Part shown: piece by piece, positions 23,923-37,121 of the stretch
Position numbering within the stretch: the stretch's first letter is position 1
Layout: every line of letters begins with the position of its first letter
Source of the DNA: Utricularia gibba
Lineage: Eukaryota > Streptophyta > Magnoliopsida > Lamiales > Lentibulariaceae
Direction of reading: 5' to 3'
NCBI GenBank assembly: GCA_002189035.1
Contig: CM007989.1
Span: 3,844,001 to 3,908,000, forward strand
DNA length: 64,000 bases
Position numbers and translations under genes: made by a program
The notes under the pieces: model-generated
What the model was told of the DNA's origin: nothing
What the model saw: only the letters and a program-made list of their open reading frames with translations
The model's database searches: none

Positions 23923-25259
23923 AGTCTTTCTGCAACGGCTATGGCGATCTCATCTATCCACTTATCCAGCATCGGAAGTAGTAGATAGTATGCCAAGAAA
24001 CAAGATGCCTGAGAATCATTGAGCAACAACACGGACCCTGCAGAATTAATGCAAGTTGTTCGCATGGGCTCTTATTGTCTTTGTGGCAAGAAACAAGATG
24101 CCTGAAAGTTCACTTCAAGAAAAAAACTGCTGCTGCAAATATTTTGTATTATTGCTGTTGTATGGCTAGATGAGGGGGAGCATAAGATTCCTCTGCCATT
24201 GTCTCAATTGCATAAGCCCCAATATGCAGCTGATCTTTTTTTTTTTTTTTTTTTTTACTGTCAAAACATGCGCCTGCAACGATCCGATCCCTTAAATCTT
24301 TGATACCTGGTATCTTTCCAATCTCCTATGTGCCTTCTCCCCATATCGATAGCAATCTACATCGCCATGTGTTCTCTCCCATGAATACCCATTCTGTGCA
24401 TCTTATCTCTGGTTTTGTACTAGGATTTTCAGCTGGTTCATACCTGGTAACGCTGATCCAAAAAAAGCCCTTGTTCAGATCTTCAACGTCCAGGGCAATG
24501 GAAGAAATTCAGTATGTTCTTCATTTGCTTTCACAGTTACAATTGTTGGATTGTGATTCAAAATCAAAAGAGATACTTTCACAAGAAACTAAGTTTTAAA
24601 ACTAAAAGAGAAACATTGCGAAAAGCAACCTTCCATGCAAACAAATATATCCGTTTCCTGGCATCACAGCAGACATTTAGACAAATCCCAAATCAGATGT
24701 GACAAGGAACAACCCATGTTCTCTGTTTTACCGTTGTAAACACTAAGCTTTGCCATTTGTCAACATAAAAAAACAATGAACAACTATAAATTAGTGGGAG
24801 CAGTAAGCGGTTAGTTATAACTCCAGATCATAATCATCCTCTGCTAGAGGTGCAGAAACAGACCTTCTTTTCTTTCCCCCTCTTCAATGTTCTGCTAGAC
24901 CCCATCCCCTGCGGAATACTAGGAATGATAGAGGAAAGCCCCTGTGCTTCATGCAAATTTCTGAGATTTGTCTTGATCCCACCCGAGAAACTGATCCATG
25001 TGATGATGGAACCAGGGCCCCATCAATCTCCCACAAATTTGCAGCAAGTTTAACCCAGTTTAGAAACATACCTAGGAAGTCTTTTTTGATTACAGATGAA
25101 TCGGGGCCATCTCAAGAGATCTTCTTTTATTACCCGGGAAGTGTCCATATTTTACCATTAATCCATTACTGTGAGAATGTCATATTTACCCGTAAAGTAT
25201 GCGCTTTCCAGTCAGAAACATGTATGTTCATACAGGGGGATGAAATGGATACAAAGGCT
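23923..25259. other. Convergent spacer between NIT4 and PSAO
   Basis: 3' flanks of both genes. A run of about 22 T lies at 24235-24256, possibly a retroposition scar or simple slippage. No coding signal recognised. Confidence 0.45.
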
Positions 25260-25959
25260 TTAAAAGTACTCCTCAGTCCTTCCCTTGAATCCAATCTGGC
25301 CGAAGGTAAGGGTGAGGAACAGCCCCAGATGCCACAGGGTCAACCACAGCCTGCAAGGCAACGACGCGAAAGGTATTCATAATTTTGTTGGATAAGGTAG
25401 AATATCTGAATGATAGAGTAGTGGAATCAAACTACAAACATTGAGCGGATGTTTTGTTACCAGAACTGGGAAGTGAGCGCTGGCGGAGTGGGGAAGTGAG
25501 CGAGTTCAGTGCCAATGCTGGAGACGAAAAGGCCGGTCAGGCTATCGCCGTTGATCGCCGGAACACTGGACGGAGCCAGCCAACCGATCAGGCCGAACCC
25601 GATCACGCTCAGATCCGTACGAAGCCAATCCCTCTCGAAGCTGCTTCCTCATAACAACGCTTTCTCACAAGTCAACTCATTTAACAAGAAACAGTAGATC
25701 GGCGAAGGGAGATCGTTATATTACCACGTGAACTTCCCACCGGAGGCCCTTGCCGTTTGCAGCGGGTTCCGGGCCGACACCCGAGGTTTCAAAAACCCTA
25801 CAATTCGGGGAAGGAACTGAACGATGGGAAATGCGGTAGCATATGCTGATATGCATGCAACTGAGTGCGTTCATTACCTGAGGAGAGCGAGGGTCTGGTC
25901 GCGGAAGAAGCCACAAATCTAGATGCGGCAGCGGCGACGGTTATTGAAGAAGAAGCCAT
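25260..25959 (-). CDS. PSAO: Photosystem I subunit O, chloroplast precursor
   Basis: Small thylakoid subunit of photosystem I that helps dock LHCII during state transitions. Four exons on the minus strand: 25959-25878, 25797-25725, 25640-25461, 25350-25260, giving 141 residues. The first 50 or so residues are Ser, Ala and Arg rich, as in a transit peptide. The mature part has CFERDWLRTDL, a first membrane helix VIGFGLIGWLAPSSVPAI, the conserved LAHFPTPPALTSQFWLWL, and a second helix ending LTFGQIGFKGRTEEYF. The third-exon acceptor (GCAG at 25644-25641) was chosen because the upstream alternative would include a stop. Confidence 0.95.
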
Positions 25960-26336
25960 TGTAGCAGGGGATTCCTTCTCGCTACTGCTGCTGCTGTGAT
26001 CTCTCTGAAATTGATTCCAGCTCCTGTGGGGAAGGCGGTTATTTGTGGCGATCTTGTGAGTCTTGGGAACGAATCACAGTTCGCCACGTGGATAGATCGG
26101 ATAGCAAGTCAGGGTTCGGATATCGTCTGCGCCGAGTCGGCTTAAAGCATATATATTGATTATATTTATTTTCAGTTAATTAAATTGCTCATTTCGACTT
26201 TTTTTTTTCAATCTTAAAAAAAAACATCATACATCTTAATTACGAAAATGCCAGTATAGTGTGTGGAGTTCGGTTTGGTACTGCACTTGGTCCCTCGGAT
26301 CAAAACCCTCCTGCTCCTCTGGTCTCCGGCGGCTCA

Positions 26337-29300
26337 ATGGCGAGGTGTAAACCAGAGTTAGTGGACCCACTGTACTCCGCCATGGCGTTGCTTGTATTCC
26401 TAGCGGCGTACGTGGAACTCTGCGACGCCGTCGCTGTCCTTGATGTTTACCGACTAGTGCAATACGATCTCTCCGGCGTGCCCTTTGGATCCCGACTCGC
26501 CGCCCTCAACCACCACGCTGGCTCGTCAACACTCGCTTCCTCAGCTGCAGGGGCTGATCTCTCCCGCACTGTACTCATCCTCCCAGTGCGCGACTTGAAT
26601 CTCACCTTCATTGCTGGTTTGTAATTCCTTTCTTTTGTTGCTCAGACAATCATTTTGATTTTCCCCCCTGAAAGTGGGATGCAAGTAGTGTTCCTGGAAT
26701 CACTGTGGAATCTGTAACGGTTTCGCATTTTCTAGCTGTGGAGTTAGGAAGTAGAAAAAGGAATCTTCATTGGCCTAGTTACGTTATGAGTCGCATTTTG
26801 ATGGGGCAAGCTTGTTGTGTATATCCTTATCCTGAGTTGCCGATATTGTAGTGTGAATTTTCTTGTTCTATTGACAGAATACATTGAACAGAAGAAGCCA
26901 CTTGGGGGTCTTTTGCTTTTACTTCCACAAGTATTTAATCCGCAATTCATGGACGCCCAGGGTGGAGTTGATGGTGGTGCAGAAGATGCTACCAAGGACG
27001 TGCTAATTCGTCTAGAACAGTTGTTAATACATTCTACCGTTGCTGTGAGCAATAAAGATTACATTTCGCTTGTTCATGTGGAAATTATTCTATTTTGGAA
27101 TTTTTTTTCGTTGTATGTTACAAATTACTCTTGTTATTGTCCAGTATCCCGTGTACTTTGGATTCGAGGATCAGCACATTAATACGGCGTTGTCTGAGAT
27201 TATGAAAGCTGACGCTAGTGGTCAGCTGGCGACTGCCATGACGGGAGGGTTAGTTATTTTTCTGCTGCTGCTATCTCGGATCCGCTTTTTAAGAAATTTC
27301 TGATGCCTTCTGCTAATATTTCAGTTATAAGCTTGTTGCTGCCGTTCCAGAAGCAAAGAAAATTGTTTCCCCTGCTCTCATTAACATTCAGGTTCCATTT
27401 TTGCCAAATTTAATATGGGATATTATTTGATCATATGGATGACTAAGGCCCTTCATATTTAATGAAGTTTGATTGCTGTATGTTGGCTTTTGAGCCATGA
27501 AAAAGGAATTCATTGGCCTCTCTCGCTGTTCTCTGTACCAAGTGTTATGCTGATTAAATGTGGCATTTCAGGGTTGGCTTCCAGGAACGAAGTCTGATGG
27601 AGATTCAAATCAGCTTCCTACTATTGCCGTAGTTGCATCATATGACACGTTTGGTGCAGCACCAGTAAGCATCTCATCTTAAATTTAATGAGTCAAACCA
27701 AGATTCTGATATAATTTCAACGCTAGTAGACATTATCTGTTGGAAGTGATAGCAATGGGAGTGGTGTCGTGGCGCTTCTGGAAATAGCTAGATTGTTTTC
27801 AATTTTGTATTCAAGTCCAAAGACAAGAGGAAGATATAACTTACTCTTTGTCCTGACTTCTGGTGGGCCATATAACTACAACGGGACTCATAAGGTTCGT
27901 CTTTCCTTGAATCATGTATCATAACTCCTAGTATGCCTGCTTGTTCTTGACTTTAGTGATTACAATGCTCTTACAGTGGCTCCATAGTTTGGATCAACGG
28001 TTGCGAGAGAGTATTGATCATGTTCTCTGCTTAAATAGCATTGGTGTGCTTGAAAGAAAGTTGTGGATGCATGTATCAAAGCCACCAGAGAATGCCTACA
28101 TCAAGAGGATATTTGAGGTAAACATAATTGCGACTATAGCATCTTAAAATCTTTTGTAATATTTGCTGTTTATTAATTTTTAAGTCAAATCTTGCAGGGA
28201 CTAGCTAACATCTCAGAAGAATTAGGGATTGAAGTTGAAGTGAAGCAGAAGAAGATTAATATTTCTAATCCTCGGGTAGCAAATCATATCTTAGATTTTG
28301 GTCTCAATCGTTTATTTTCTGTTTTATTTTTCTTGAAGTTTCAAGGCTTGTCATTGCATGGTTGTTGAAGCCAAGAATGTAATGCTTGCTGTTCTTTAAA
28401 TATTTGTTTTTGTTTTCCTGTTCATGTTTGCTCACATAAATCAGACCTTTTTAAGTTTCCATAGAGCGAGCTTAAGAATCTTCATAGATGCATAATCCCT
28501 TGGTTTGCCTGATCGTTGGCACGTTGTTGCTCAGTAGTGGAAACTGAATTGGTCCGAGTGTGGATTAGTCAACTTGCCGAGATGAATTCATAAGGCTGTT
28601 GCGCTTTCTAGGTGGCGTGGGAGCATGAGCAATTTTCCAGGCTGAGAATTACAGCAGCAACTCTGTCCGGGCTATCTGAAGCACCTGACTTTCTTCACAG
28701 AACTGGAGGTCTGTCTGATGCCAGGTTGTGTGTTATAAAAAAGCACCCTTCCCTTCTTTGAAAACTCTCATTTTTTGAGTTGTCCCATTCTGATCAGTGA
28801 TATACACTGCAGATATTTTGTTGATGAAAACTCATTAAGTCGAGTGGTCAAGTTAGTAGCCGAGAGTCTGGCTGTAAGATTTTCTAGGCTTCATTGTTCT
28901 GTGTGAAACACCCATTCCAACCGATCATATCTTTTACATGTCATTTTTGTTATAAACAGAGATATGTTTATGATCTGGAGGGAAAACAGGTTGATATATT
29001 TGCGGAGGGTACTGGTTTATCAGTAAATCCCTTCTATATACATTCCTGGTTGCAATTTCTATCAGCAACACCTCGTGTGGCGCCATTTATTTCAAAGAAT
29101 GATCATCTTATTTTGGCTCTGAAAAAGGTATATTTTTTTAATCTGTAGTTGTTTTTAGCCTTTTTTATTGTAACATTGTGGTTTCAACCATTTTCTGGTG
29201 AAGGCTTTCTTCTGTTGTTTCGTTTGGTGTTCCTTAGAACTGCACTTAATGATTATGCATGCTATTAGGAATTGGAGGATCATACTTCAGAGGTAAATGT

Positions 29301-29834
29301 GCAACTGGAAGTACTAGATGGGTTGTTCACTTTCTATGGTTCAATCAGCAGCAAATTACATCTATATCAGGTTGTCTATTGTACTCAAACCTGCTGATTT
29401 TTCTACACTATCTTGAATTTAGATTTCACTTCATCATGTGTGCATATTTTGTCATTTCCCAAAGTAGTACGAAGAAACACAAAAAAATTGTACACGAAAA
29501 ATCAAGCTCTCTGTTTCATACGAGAGAAAAAAAAAAGTGTATTCGTTTGTCTAAATGTGTGCTTCTGACATCAGGTCGCAAGTGTGACATTTGACTTGCT
29601 TCTGCTGCTGGTTCTTGGATCATACCTAATAACTCTTTTCACTTTTCTGGTCATCACAACGAGGGTATGATTGTTGAAATCATAAGTGACTTATTTCTGA
29701 CTCGTGTTTAGATTGTTACCAATTATCTCCCACCATGACATAATGTATTAAATTATGGACATTTTCCACAGGGAGTTGATGATCTTATCAGCCTCTTCCG
29801 ACGTCCTGCATCTCACAAAGCGAAAATGACATAA
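26337..29834 (+). CDS. NCLN: Nicalin (ER BOS complex subunit NCLN)
   Basis: ER membrane protein; in animals nicalin pairs with TMEM147 and NOMO in the multipass translocon. Fourteen exons: 26337-26616, 26878-27044, 27145-27248, 27325-27391, 27572-27664, 27730-27894, 27977-28117, 28198-28275, 28612-28724, 28813-28873, 28960-29127, 29269-29370, 29575-29664, 29772-29834, giving 563 residues, the family's usual size. An N-terminal signal-anchor (YSAMALLVFLAAYVELC) leads to an M28 peptidase-like luminal domain (PTIAVVASYDTFGAAP, LLFVLTSGGPYNYNGTHKWL) and a C-terminal membrane helix (FDLLLLLVLGSYLITLFTFL). Metal ligands of active M28 peptidases are not conserved in nicalins. An upstream in-frame ATG at 26259 is less likely. 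Confidence 0.95.
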
Positions 29835-32385
29835 TGATAAGGCACGCTTTCTTCCATATGTATACCCCAGGTGTGCTGTTCTTGTGTAGCTGGCTGCCGA
29901 GGTAGGATCTCGGTTACCCACATTGAGTTTGAGTAGTTTTGAAGATGAGTATGCATCCAAGACCCACACATCTTTTTCAAGCCAATTTTAGTCACTTGAG
30001 AATTGAATTTGGAAGATAAGTGATGGTTTGTTGGATATTTCCCACACACACAAAGCCATGATATTGATTTGGTCTAAATCTTTTCATCGTAGTGTTTGCT
30101 TGTTCATGTGCATTCGCCATGTTTCTAAAAATCGATTCAGACAGGGTTCAATCTCCCATTAAGACCAAAACTTGGTATTCATGGTTTGAGGTTCATTGAA
30201 TTTTCACATTACGAAATATTTTAGGTTTGATATCCATCAGATTTGCCTAAAAAGTGATAGAACACTTCACAGCAGGATGCTTGGTTTCCCTCAGATGCCC
30301 GGCATTTGCTCATGTATCTTCAGTAGTTTTGACTGTTTTCGCGTGACCTATTGAAAAGCAGGTCAAAAAAGCATACAACGCACTGATGGTAAGTACATGA
30401 CTTCAGGTATTCCAATGATTGGAAGAACAGGGGCATATAAGCTGGTATGAGGGAATCCCTCCATTCTCTTGGAAGAGGCAGGTCAATAGTTTTTTAGTCG
30501 CCGTACCCAATGTGTTCTCCACATTTCGCTTTCAAGGGGCAACTTCTGTAGAAGCTCAGTGGCCTGTTTCCTCATTCATCCGGAGCTATGGAGTTCCTTG
30601 CTGAAATGTACAGCTGATATGGTCCTCTACTGATCTTAGCCATGCAATTGGATGGTTTTCCAGATTCTGGTGATTCGCAGGGGAAGCACAATTTTGAAGT
30701 AGCCTCCATTACTGTGCAAGTCATTGCCAACTTCTTGATATGGTCACATTTCACCAGTATCCGACTCCCTAAAATGAGCACAACTAAGCAGTAGTTAATG
30801 TATCAGTAAAATGTGAGTCTCATGCGTACATGTCTGCAAGCTATGTACCACAGAGATCTGAACCGGAAGGGCAGGCGAGTCCAACAGAAAGGAGTGATGT
30901 TCAAATGAAGCAGAATGCAAACAAGATACCATATAAAGGGCGAACCACAGCAGGAAAGCAGTAAGTGACAAGGAGCTCAAAATGTATCAGGTGCTGGTTG
31001 GAGCTCCAAGCGACGGTTCACTCTTTCAGGAGGATTTAGAGGTAAGTTTAGTGATATGGATATGTTTGGTTTGCAACCGGGCAAAAATGTATCTGTTTGG
31101 TTTAATTAAGCCATAGATCTACAGCAGCCAAGATGCGTTTATCCCATAAAGAAAGTACCTTTTTACTACGCCCTATCGCATCACAATTAAAAGATCTACA
31201 AACCAGTTGAAGCAGCCTCAGATGGGTTAACAGTTGAACCATTCTGTTTGACTTCATATCCATCATGGAACAAGGACTCCTATGCTAAGATTCAATGTTG
31301 TGATCACAGAAGGCAGTTAAAGGTGTAGCAGCACTTTTTTACGCATTCCCAGCTTTCTGGATTCCCAAGCCACTCCAAAAACTACAAGCTATAAGCAGAA
31401 AATTAGCCTGCAGGAAACATGCTGAAGTTCACACTTCGAATGCTGAACATCTAAAAAGGAAGCAATCAATGCGAAGGTTCCGTATATGAAACCAACTCAG
31501 CTAGACCAACCAACAAGTAGGCAACTCTGTAAGTCCGGTGAGTAAATGGCTGTGTACTTTGTACTTCCCACAACAGATAATTTCAGTGGGAATCCAAAGC
31601 TCTTCTTGGTATGCGAACTCAATTCTGAAAAGGAAATGAAACTGGGAATGACAAGAGGAGCAGTCCCAGGAACACAAGAACAGTGGTTCATATTCCCACA
31701 ACACAGAACAATCTGTGGTGTTGATGAATGAAAACTGAAAAGTAAAAAGCAGGTACACGGGACGTCAATAGTAAAAACAGTAGGCACATAATGACATGGC
31801 CATGTGTAAAACAGGTATTTTTCACCGGGGGTCACACAGCAGAAATGCAGACAGTGAACTAGTTCATGAGAGCATGCTAATACCACACCATGGGATCCAG
31901 CATAACTTGGAGTGTAATGCTGAACTTCTCCAATGAGTACTCTTCAAACCAAAATGATGTAAACTATCATGTGAACAACTAGATGAAGTTGCAGAGCATT
32001 GATCACAGAAGGCAGAAAATGTTCAGCAAGGGTACCAATATGATGTAGCAGGAATATCACATCTATGGATATCAATCATCCAAAATGGAAGAACAGGTTG
32101 TAAATTTGGCACCGGCAGAGGCAAAAGTCCCGAACTTTCTTCAATCTGTGCAAGCAGGCTGGTTTTCAAACATTCCATGATGAAATCAGTGTAAATATGT
32201 GAACAGATGCACCATGTAGCTTGATATTACTTAACCAGGATTTCCATCATGAAGACTCAGAACACAAACTAAAAGATGTACAGGTGAGCATTTTTTTGGT
32301 GAATTGGCTGAAAGAAAGCTATACATAATTTATCAGCAAGAGCCTTTTCTAGGCTAAGGCCAGGTTTCTGGACTTGAACCGAAGA
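29835..32385. other. Long spacer between nicalin and S40 genes
   Basis: About 2.5 kb of moderate GC content. I found no frame with a recognised domain on either strand. Two stretches look slightly coding-like (minus strand 30572-30781, and a plus-strand ATG at 30981 followed by a good donor at 31041), but neither continues convincingly. The part next to S40 probably includes its 3' untranslated region. Confidence 0.4.
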
Positions 32386-33096
32386 TCAATCCAGAAAACC
32401 AGTCTTCCTCCAAACGGCGTTGCGCACCTGCCGTAGATCCCTACCCTTCAGTGTCCGGCCTGCCCCCTCCATAACCGAGGATGACAGAATCGGAGTATTC
32501 CTCGCGGCAACAACCTCGTGGGGTGGCAGGGTCACCCCAATATCCTCCTCATCCTCTCCATCGGAGGCAGCGTCGTCCATCTCTCTTGCTCTCCTCTGGA
32601 GCTCCGTGGGCATCATCGGCACATTCACCGGAGCCGACTGCTGAACCAATCGCCGATTGCCCATCCGCGAAGAGGGAGGCCGCGGAATCTTTATCCTTGA
32701 TGTGGGTGAAACTGAAGAGGAAGCGGACGCCGCAGCGGATACTGATATTCTGCGATTCACAACGGCCGGAACAGTCTCCCCAGACCCACTATCCATACCA
32801 TCACTCAGCACGGCCAAGATCCCGAAATTAGCACGCCTCTCCGCCGAAGTCGACGGGGCTCCCTGTTCTCGATCCTGCGACTGCTCAACTGCGGACGGCG
32901 GAAAATCGTCCGAACTGACGCTGAAAATATCGTCTTCCGAGAGCTCAAAATTCTGCCCGGCCGATGCGGAGAATGACGCCGGCTGGAAGATGCTCAGGTA
33001 TCGATCGAGGGCCGGAATCCTACCCTCGTTCTCCGATCTGCCGAGAGCTGTACCCCCGCCACCAGCGCCGCCGCTGCCGCCATGTCCTCTCTCCAT
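32386..33096 (-). CDS. Senescence regulator S40 family protein (DUF584)
   Basis: Intronless gene encoding 236 residues from the ATG at 33096; an in-frame ATG at 33129 would add eleven. The N-terminal half is low complexity, Gly, Ser and Ala rich, with an acidic segment (LSEDDIFSVSSDDFPPSAVE). The conserved S40 C-terminus is complete: LPPHEVVAARN, SSSVMEGAGRTLKGRDLRQV and RNAVWRKTGFLD. Barley S40 and its Arabidopsis relatives are nuclear or cytoplasmic proteins induced in senescence, darkness or by ABA; the biochemical activity is unknown. Confidence 0.92.
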   Translation of the reverse strand: MERGHGGSGGAGGGGTALGRSENEGRIPALDRYLSIFQPASFSASAGQNFELSEDDIFSVSSDDFPPSAVEQSQDREQGAPSTSAERRANFGILAVLSDGMDSGSGETVPAVVNRRISVSAAASASSSVSPTSRIKIPRPPSSRMGNRRLVQQSAPVNVPMMPTELQRRAREMDDAASDGEDEEDIGVTLPPHEVVAARNTPILSSSVMEGAGRTLKGRDLRQVRNAVWRKTGFLD

Positions 33097-33600
33097 TTTA
33101 GCAGCTGTGTGGAGGGCAGCGTTCAGCACAGATTAACTGATTCTCCAGAGAGGGAGGAATCTGCTGCAGCGCAGATCCCTTGTGCGGCATGATATTTTAA
33201 ACAACATTTTCATTACCTTAATTATCCCTATTTAATACCTACCTCAATTTTAAATATTTTTATGTTTTTTTTAAAAAAATGCATGGATAAGTTTCAAACT
33301 CAATTATAAAATTAATCACTATCAAAATCTAATATTATGGAAGTGACCACAATCCACGTTATATAACAAAAAATGTTAATGCTGAAGAAGATAATAATAA
33401 TCATAAAGTTGTTAATTTTTATTTATTCATAAGATGACAAATTTTATCATATAACATACACAATCACTATTGTAATGTCACATTCTAATAATGGCTAATC
33501 TTATAAATGATCCACCATTTACAAGATTAAGTATGTCAAAGACATAACCTTATTTGTGATAGAATATTCTGTTCATTTATAATAGTGAAAAATTTTATGT

Positions 33601-33676
33601 AATAAAAATAGTCATCTTCAATATTATAAATTTTGTTTTCATATATATGAAATAAAAATAGTCATATTCAATATTA
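33601..33676. repeat. Two-copy direct repeat, 26 bp unit at 50 bp spacing
   Basis: AATAAAAATAGTCAT followed by MTTCAATATTA occurs at 33601-33626 and again at 33651-33676 with one substitution. Confidence 0.8.
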
Positions 33677-34564
33677 TTATTTTTTATGTAAGATGAGTAT
33701 TGAAATATGTTGAAATTAAAAATGATTGATGGTAATTATTCAAGTGCACATAAACCGTCGAAATAATAAAATAAGATCGTATACATAAGGAATTTTTATT
33801 GGAATATTTTTTTCAAACAAAGATTCAAAAAAACCGAAAACAAAAGAAAGATTTGGTTTGGAAGACAATAAGAAAAGTGGATTTGGATCTAAGATTCACC
33901 TTACTTGAAACTCGTCCTTGCGTGTGTGCAAACCTTGAGAACTGACCTACTTGCGTAAGTTTTGGAGATGTTATTCTAAAGTAGTACTACTCGATGACCG
34001 TTATAGCATCGTCCCCTGTTTTGTTTGATTATGGAATCAACCACGCCACCAGAGCCATTTCATCTCTTGTGATAACTCACGTTTTCCTTACACCCAAATC
34101 TAATCACTACACCTCGCACCTCGTAGACAGATTAGACATAATGCCTTACCAACGATGTCCGATTGAGCCCTTCTCTTTAGGTGCTTGAAGCCAAACTTTG
34201 ATTCTCCCACACTCCCTTAGGGTCATATGGTACTAAAAATCACGTTGGTAAAGAAAACGTTGCGAAAAACAGAATCATACCTCAAATTAAATGTTGAAAA
34301 ACATGGTAAGACAGTCACACGTGTAGAACTTGCGCAAGCAAGGCGTCACATCAAATACTCAGCTGCAAACGCTCGCACGTGCATGCTTGACTCTAAACAA
34401 CAAAAGTTGATGAAAAACGAAAGATAAGACATCCAAAACATGCTAGACTCAACTCTAAATCCTAATTTGACTCTCTGGTCGTCTACCACTTGACTCCCTC
34501 TTAGGTATTCGCGTTTGGATCTTTATATAATGGTGAGAATTTGTCGGGCTTTCTTGATGGGCTC

Positions 34565-34675
34565 ACATCAAATCTTCTATGCGAATCTTCTAAGATTTGA
34601 TACAAATCTTCTAAGATGAGATCCAAGTTTTCCAAGATAAGATGCGAATCTTATCTTATCTAAGAATCTTTGATC
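34565..34675. repeat. Degenerate repeats of an AATCTTCTAAGAT-like unit
   Basis: The words CAAATCTTCTAAGAT, GCGAATCTTCTAAGAT and variants recur five or six times in about 110 bases, partly as inverted copies, so the region could fold back on itself. Confidence 0.55.
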
Positions 34676-35782
34676 GAGTCTTCATACGGATAGACTAAAT
34701 CTTAGCCTTCATCAAAGTAGCTCGAAAATACTCCAAATTATTCCAAATTAATCCTGAAAAATCACAAAACACACTTTCCTTCCAAAAAGATTAAGGTGGT
34801 ATGAAAGATATATAATTCTTCTAAAAACATAGGAAAATGAGATAAAAAGAATGCAAAACTCATCTAAATGAGTCATAAAAAACACAAATATAAATGACAC
34901 AAAATCAATTTTCAATGATTGAACAATCAAATGTGTAAAACATAATTATATAAAAAATATGAATTATATTCGAAAAAATTGAGATTAATAAATTATATTA
35001 ATTTAATTTTTCGATTTAATATTATTTAATTTAATATTTGATTTAATGTTTGATCTCAAGTCGAATTATTATTTTTTTATCTGATTAAAACTTATTTTGT
35101 TATTTACACGCTAAAGTCATATATCAATTTAATTTTATTTTGATATTATATTAAAATTAACTATTTGACGAGTCTGACAAATAAGTATGAATCTGAATAT
35201 GCAATAAACATAAATCATATTCTAAAAAATTAAATTAAATCAATTAATATTAATACATAATTTTTTTACATATTTGAATATATTAGTTTAATTTTTTTTT
35301 ACATCGAATTGTCTGGTATATAGAATATCCCATGAGCTTGGAATCTTGAATGGAATCTTCAAAGATAACTTTTTATCATCAACACAAGTGATGATAATGA
35401 CTCACAAAAGGTGGATTCGCAGACAAGGAGGAAACTTGGTCTGCGAATGGGCATCAAGATAAGAAGATGAGCCAATCAAACAGATATATTCTTAGCTCAT
35501 CTAGATGCTGTCATGAGTTGGAGCCTGGAGGGTTGTCCTTCATTTTTCACTTACACTGTATGAGGTTGCATGCGTTTCTGTCGGAAACGATGAGTAAATA
35601 GAATGTATGAAGAGATGGGAACTCTGTGGGTGGAATAATGGCTCTGGTGTTCAACAGGTAAAAAGTGAAATCGCAGTTACAGAGAGCATGAACAACAACT
35701 GTTGCATTGTGGGGGTAAAAGGGGAGTGAATTTGTGTTTTGATGGTGTTGTGGCGCAGCGGCATTGCCGGGATGACAGTGGC

Positions 35783-36418
35783 TCAGAGATGAGTGTCGTC
35801 TCCATGAACTTCTTCTTGCTCCGTCTCAGCTTCTTCATCGTCGGAGTGAACCAACTGCAGAGTCAGCCGCCCGTTTTCTCTGAATGCGTGCAGGAATTCA
35901 CGAGTTGGGATTCTTGTTTCCTTCAAAATGAACCTTCCGTTTTCTCTGTAGCCACTGAAGCGAATCCATGGCTTCCCATTTCTGCCGATGGAGGAAATGG
36001 GCGGTGGGAGTTCTTCTCTTTTCCATTCTGTTGCTCTCTCTGGCTTCAAAACCAACGCTTTTTCACCTGATGTTCTTGCAAAAGCACCGCTTTCTGCTTC
36101 TTCTTCTCGTTTACTCCAGTCTTTATTACAACCGCCGTGTTTTAGTGCATCTTCCACATCGTCGAAGCTCTCAAGTCCCAGACCTTCGGTACAAAGAGAG
36201 AGACTATCGAACATGGTCGTCGGAATCCGAAAACTCACATCGTCCTGGGATTTCTCTTTGAAATGAAGCTCACCAAAGATTTCAGTGAAGGATGAATCAC
36301 CTACAGGCGTTTCTGGCTTGATCTGCTTCCATGGAGACAGTGAGTCTAGAAGTGATTGATTATTTTCCTGCAACGGCTGCTCGAAGACGTGTTCCAGGCC
36401 GCCGCAGGCGGCGGCCAT
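35783..36418 (-). CDS. FANTASTIC FOUR (FAF) family protein
   Basis: Intronless, 211 residues. The FAF domain lies at about residues 138-190: PPPISSIGRNGKPWIRF, then GYRENGRFILKETRIPTREF and HAFRENGRLTLQLV. The C-terminal tail is acidic (SDDEEAETEQEE), as is usual in the family. In Arabidopsis, FAF proteins limit shoot meristem size by repressing WUSCHEL and are themselves under CLV3 influence; some relatives are plastid targeted. The N-terminus here (MAAACGGLEHVFEQPL) is the one found in the FAF1-4 group, not a transit peptide. A clear single start at 36418. Confidence 0.93.
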   Translation of the reverse strand: MAAACGGLEHVFEQPLQENNQSLLDSLSPWKQIKPETPVGDSSFTEIFGELHFKEKSQDDVSFRIPTTMFDSLSLCTEGLGLESFDDVEDALKHGGCNKDWSKREEEAESGAFARTSGEKALVLKPERATEWKREELPPPISSIGRNGKPWIRFSGYRENGRFILKETRIPTREFLHAFRENGRLTLQLVHSDDEEAETEQEEVHGDDTHL

Positions 36419-37121
36419 AGCTGATAAAAACTCCGAAAATCAAGAGCTCAAATGCTTGATCCCTATAAATGAAATACTTGTGCTTTGGCCCCTGCCACTG
36501 AACCCTTTTGAGCTAGAAATGCACGTGCAAGGCATGACGTGGTAATGTAGTCTACAACTGATGAAACTATTTATTAGGAGCAAAAGAAAGGATTGGGTGG
36601 TTGTGCTGCATCCACCAGGAGGATATGTCTGTCCATAACTTTCTTTATACTCAAGTGGGAAGAACACATTCATAACACATAAAGAGGGATTCCTTATTCT
36701 GAGTTAGCTAGCGCTGAACTTTCTGTGAACTCCTAATCACATTCAGACAGCCATCAAACAGGAAACTGATGTCATCTGTGTGTGAATATAGTTTCAGACC
36801 AACCACATCGAAAGGAGGAAGTTTTAGGATGTTTCCATGCTTGGGATTTTCTTGCTTGGAGGGCCAATTAAACCGCAGCTGCACATTCTGTAATTTCATT
36901 AGGATGTTAAGATCTGGTTCAATGCCTTGTTATGTAACTTGCATCTTCTTTTCTGCAAGCTGGATGTATCATAAAAGCGATTGCATATTCTTGGTGGATC
37001 CTTGTTTGGGTGTGGTTCCTAAAGAAATTGTACTGTTCAGACAAGCATGGTGTTCTTGTAATGATCCTTTGGAATTGATATGGAAAAACAATCCAAGTGT
37101 GGTGTACAAAGCCACAGCATC
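36419..37121. other. Spacer between FAF and GH17 genes
   Basis: Probably the FAF promoter and GH17 3' flank. No coding similarity recognised. Confidence 0.4.

Larger units (their letters stand above)
33097..35782. other. Long AT-rich spacer between S40 and FAF genes
   Basis: Very AT-rich from 33180 to 33880 and 34700 to 35340, with local duplications. 33880-34560 is of mixed composition and could be an old transposon fragment, but I found no termini or domain. 35340-35782 is likely FAF 3' flank. Confidence 0.45.

Noticed and set aside
24235-24256. Poly-T run as a terminator or retroposed gene tail
   Set aside because: Nuclear RNA polymerase II genes do not end this way, and no retroposed coding sequence adjoins it; simple slippage is enough.
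31497-31886. Minus-strand 129-codon frame in the nicalin-S40 spacer
   Set aside because: Cys, Phe and Ser rich composition without any motif; likely chance opening in transcribed 3' flank or spacer.
32420-33136. Several plus-strand frames over S40
   Set aside because: Shadows of a GC-rich gene on the minus strand that has the full S40 C-terminal signature.
35702-36266. Plus-strand frames over the FAF gene
   Set aside because: Antisense to a conserved single-exon gene; no domain or start context of their own.
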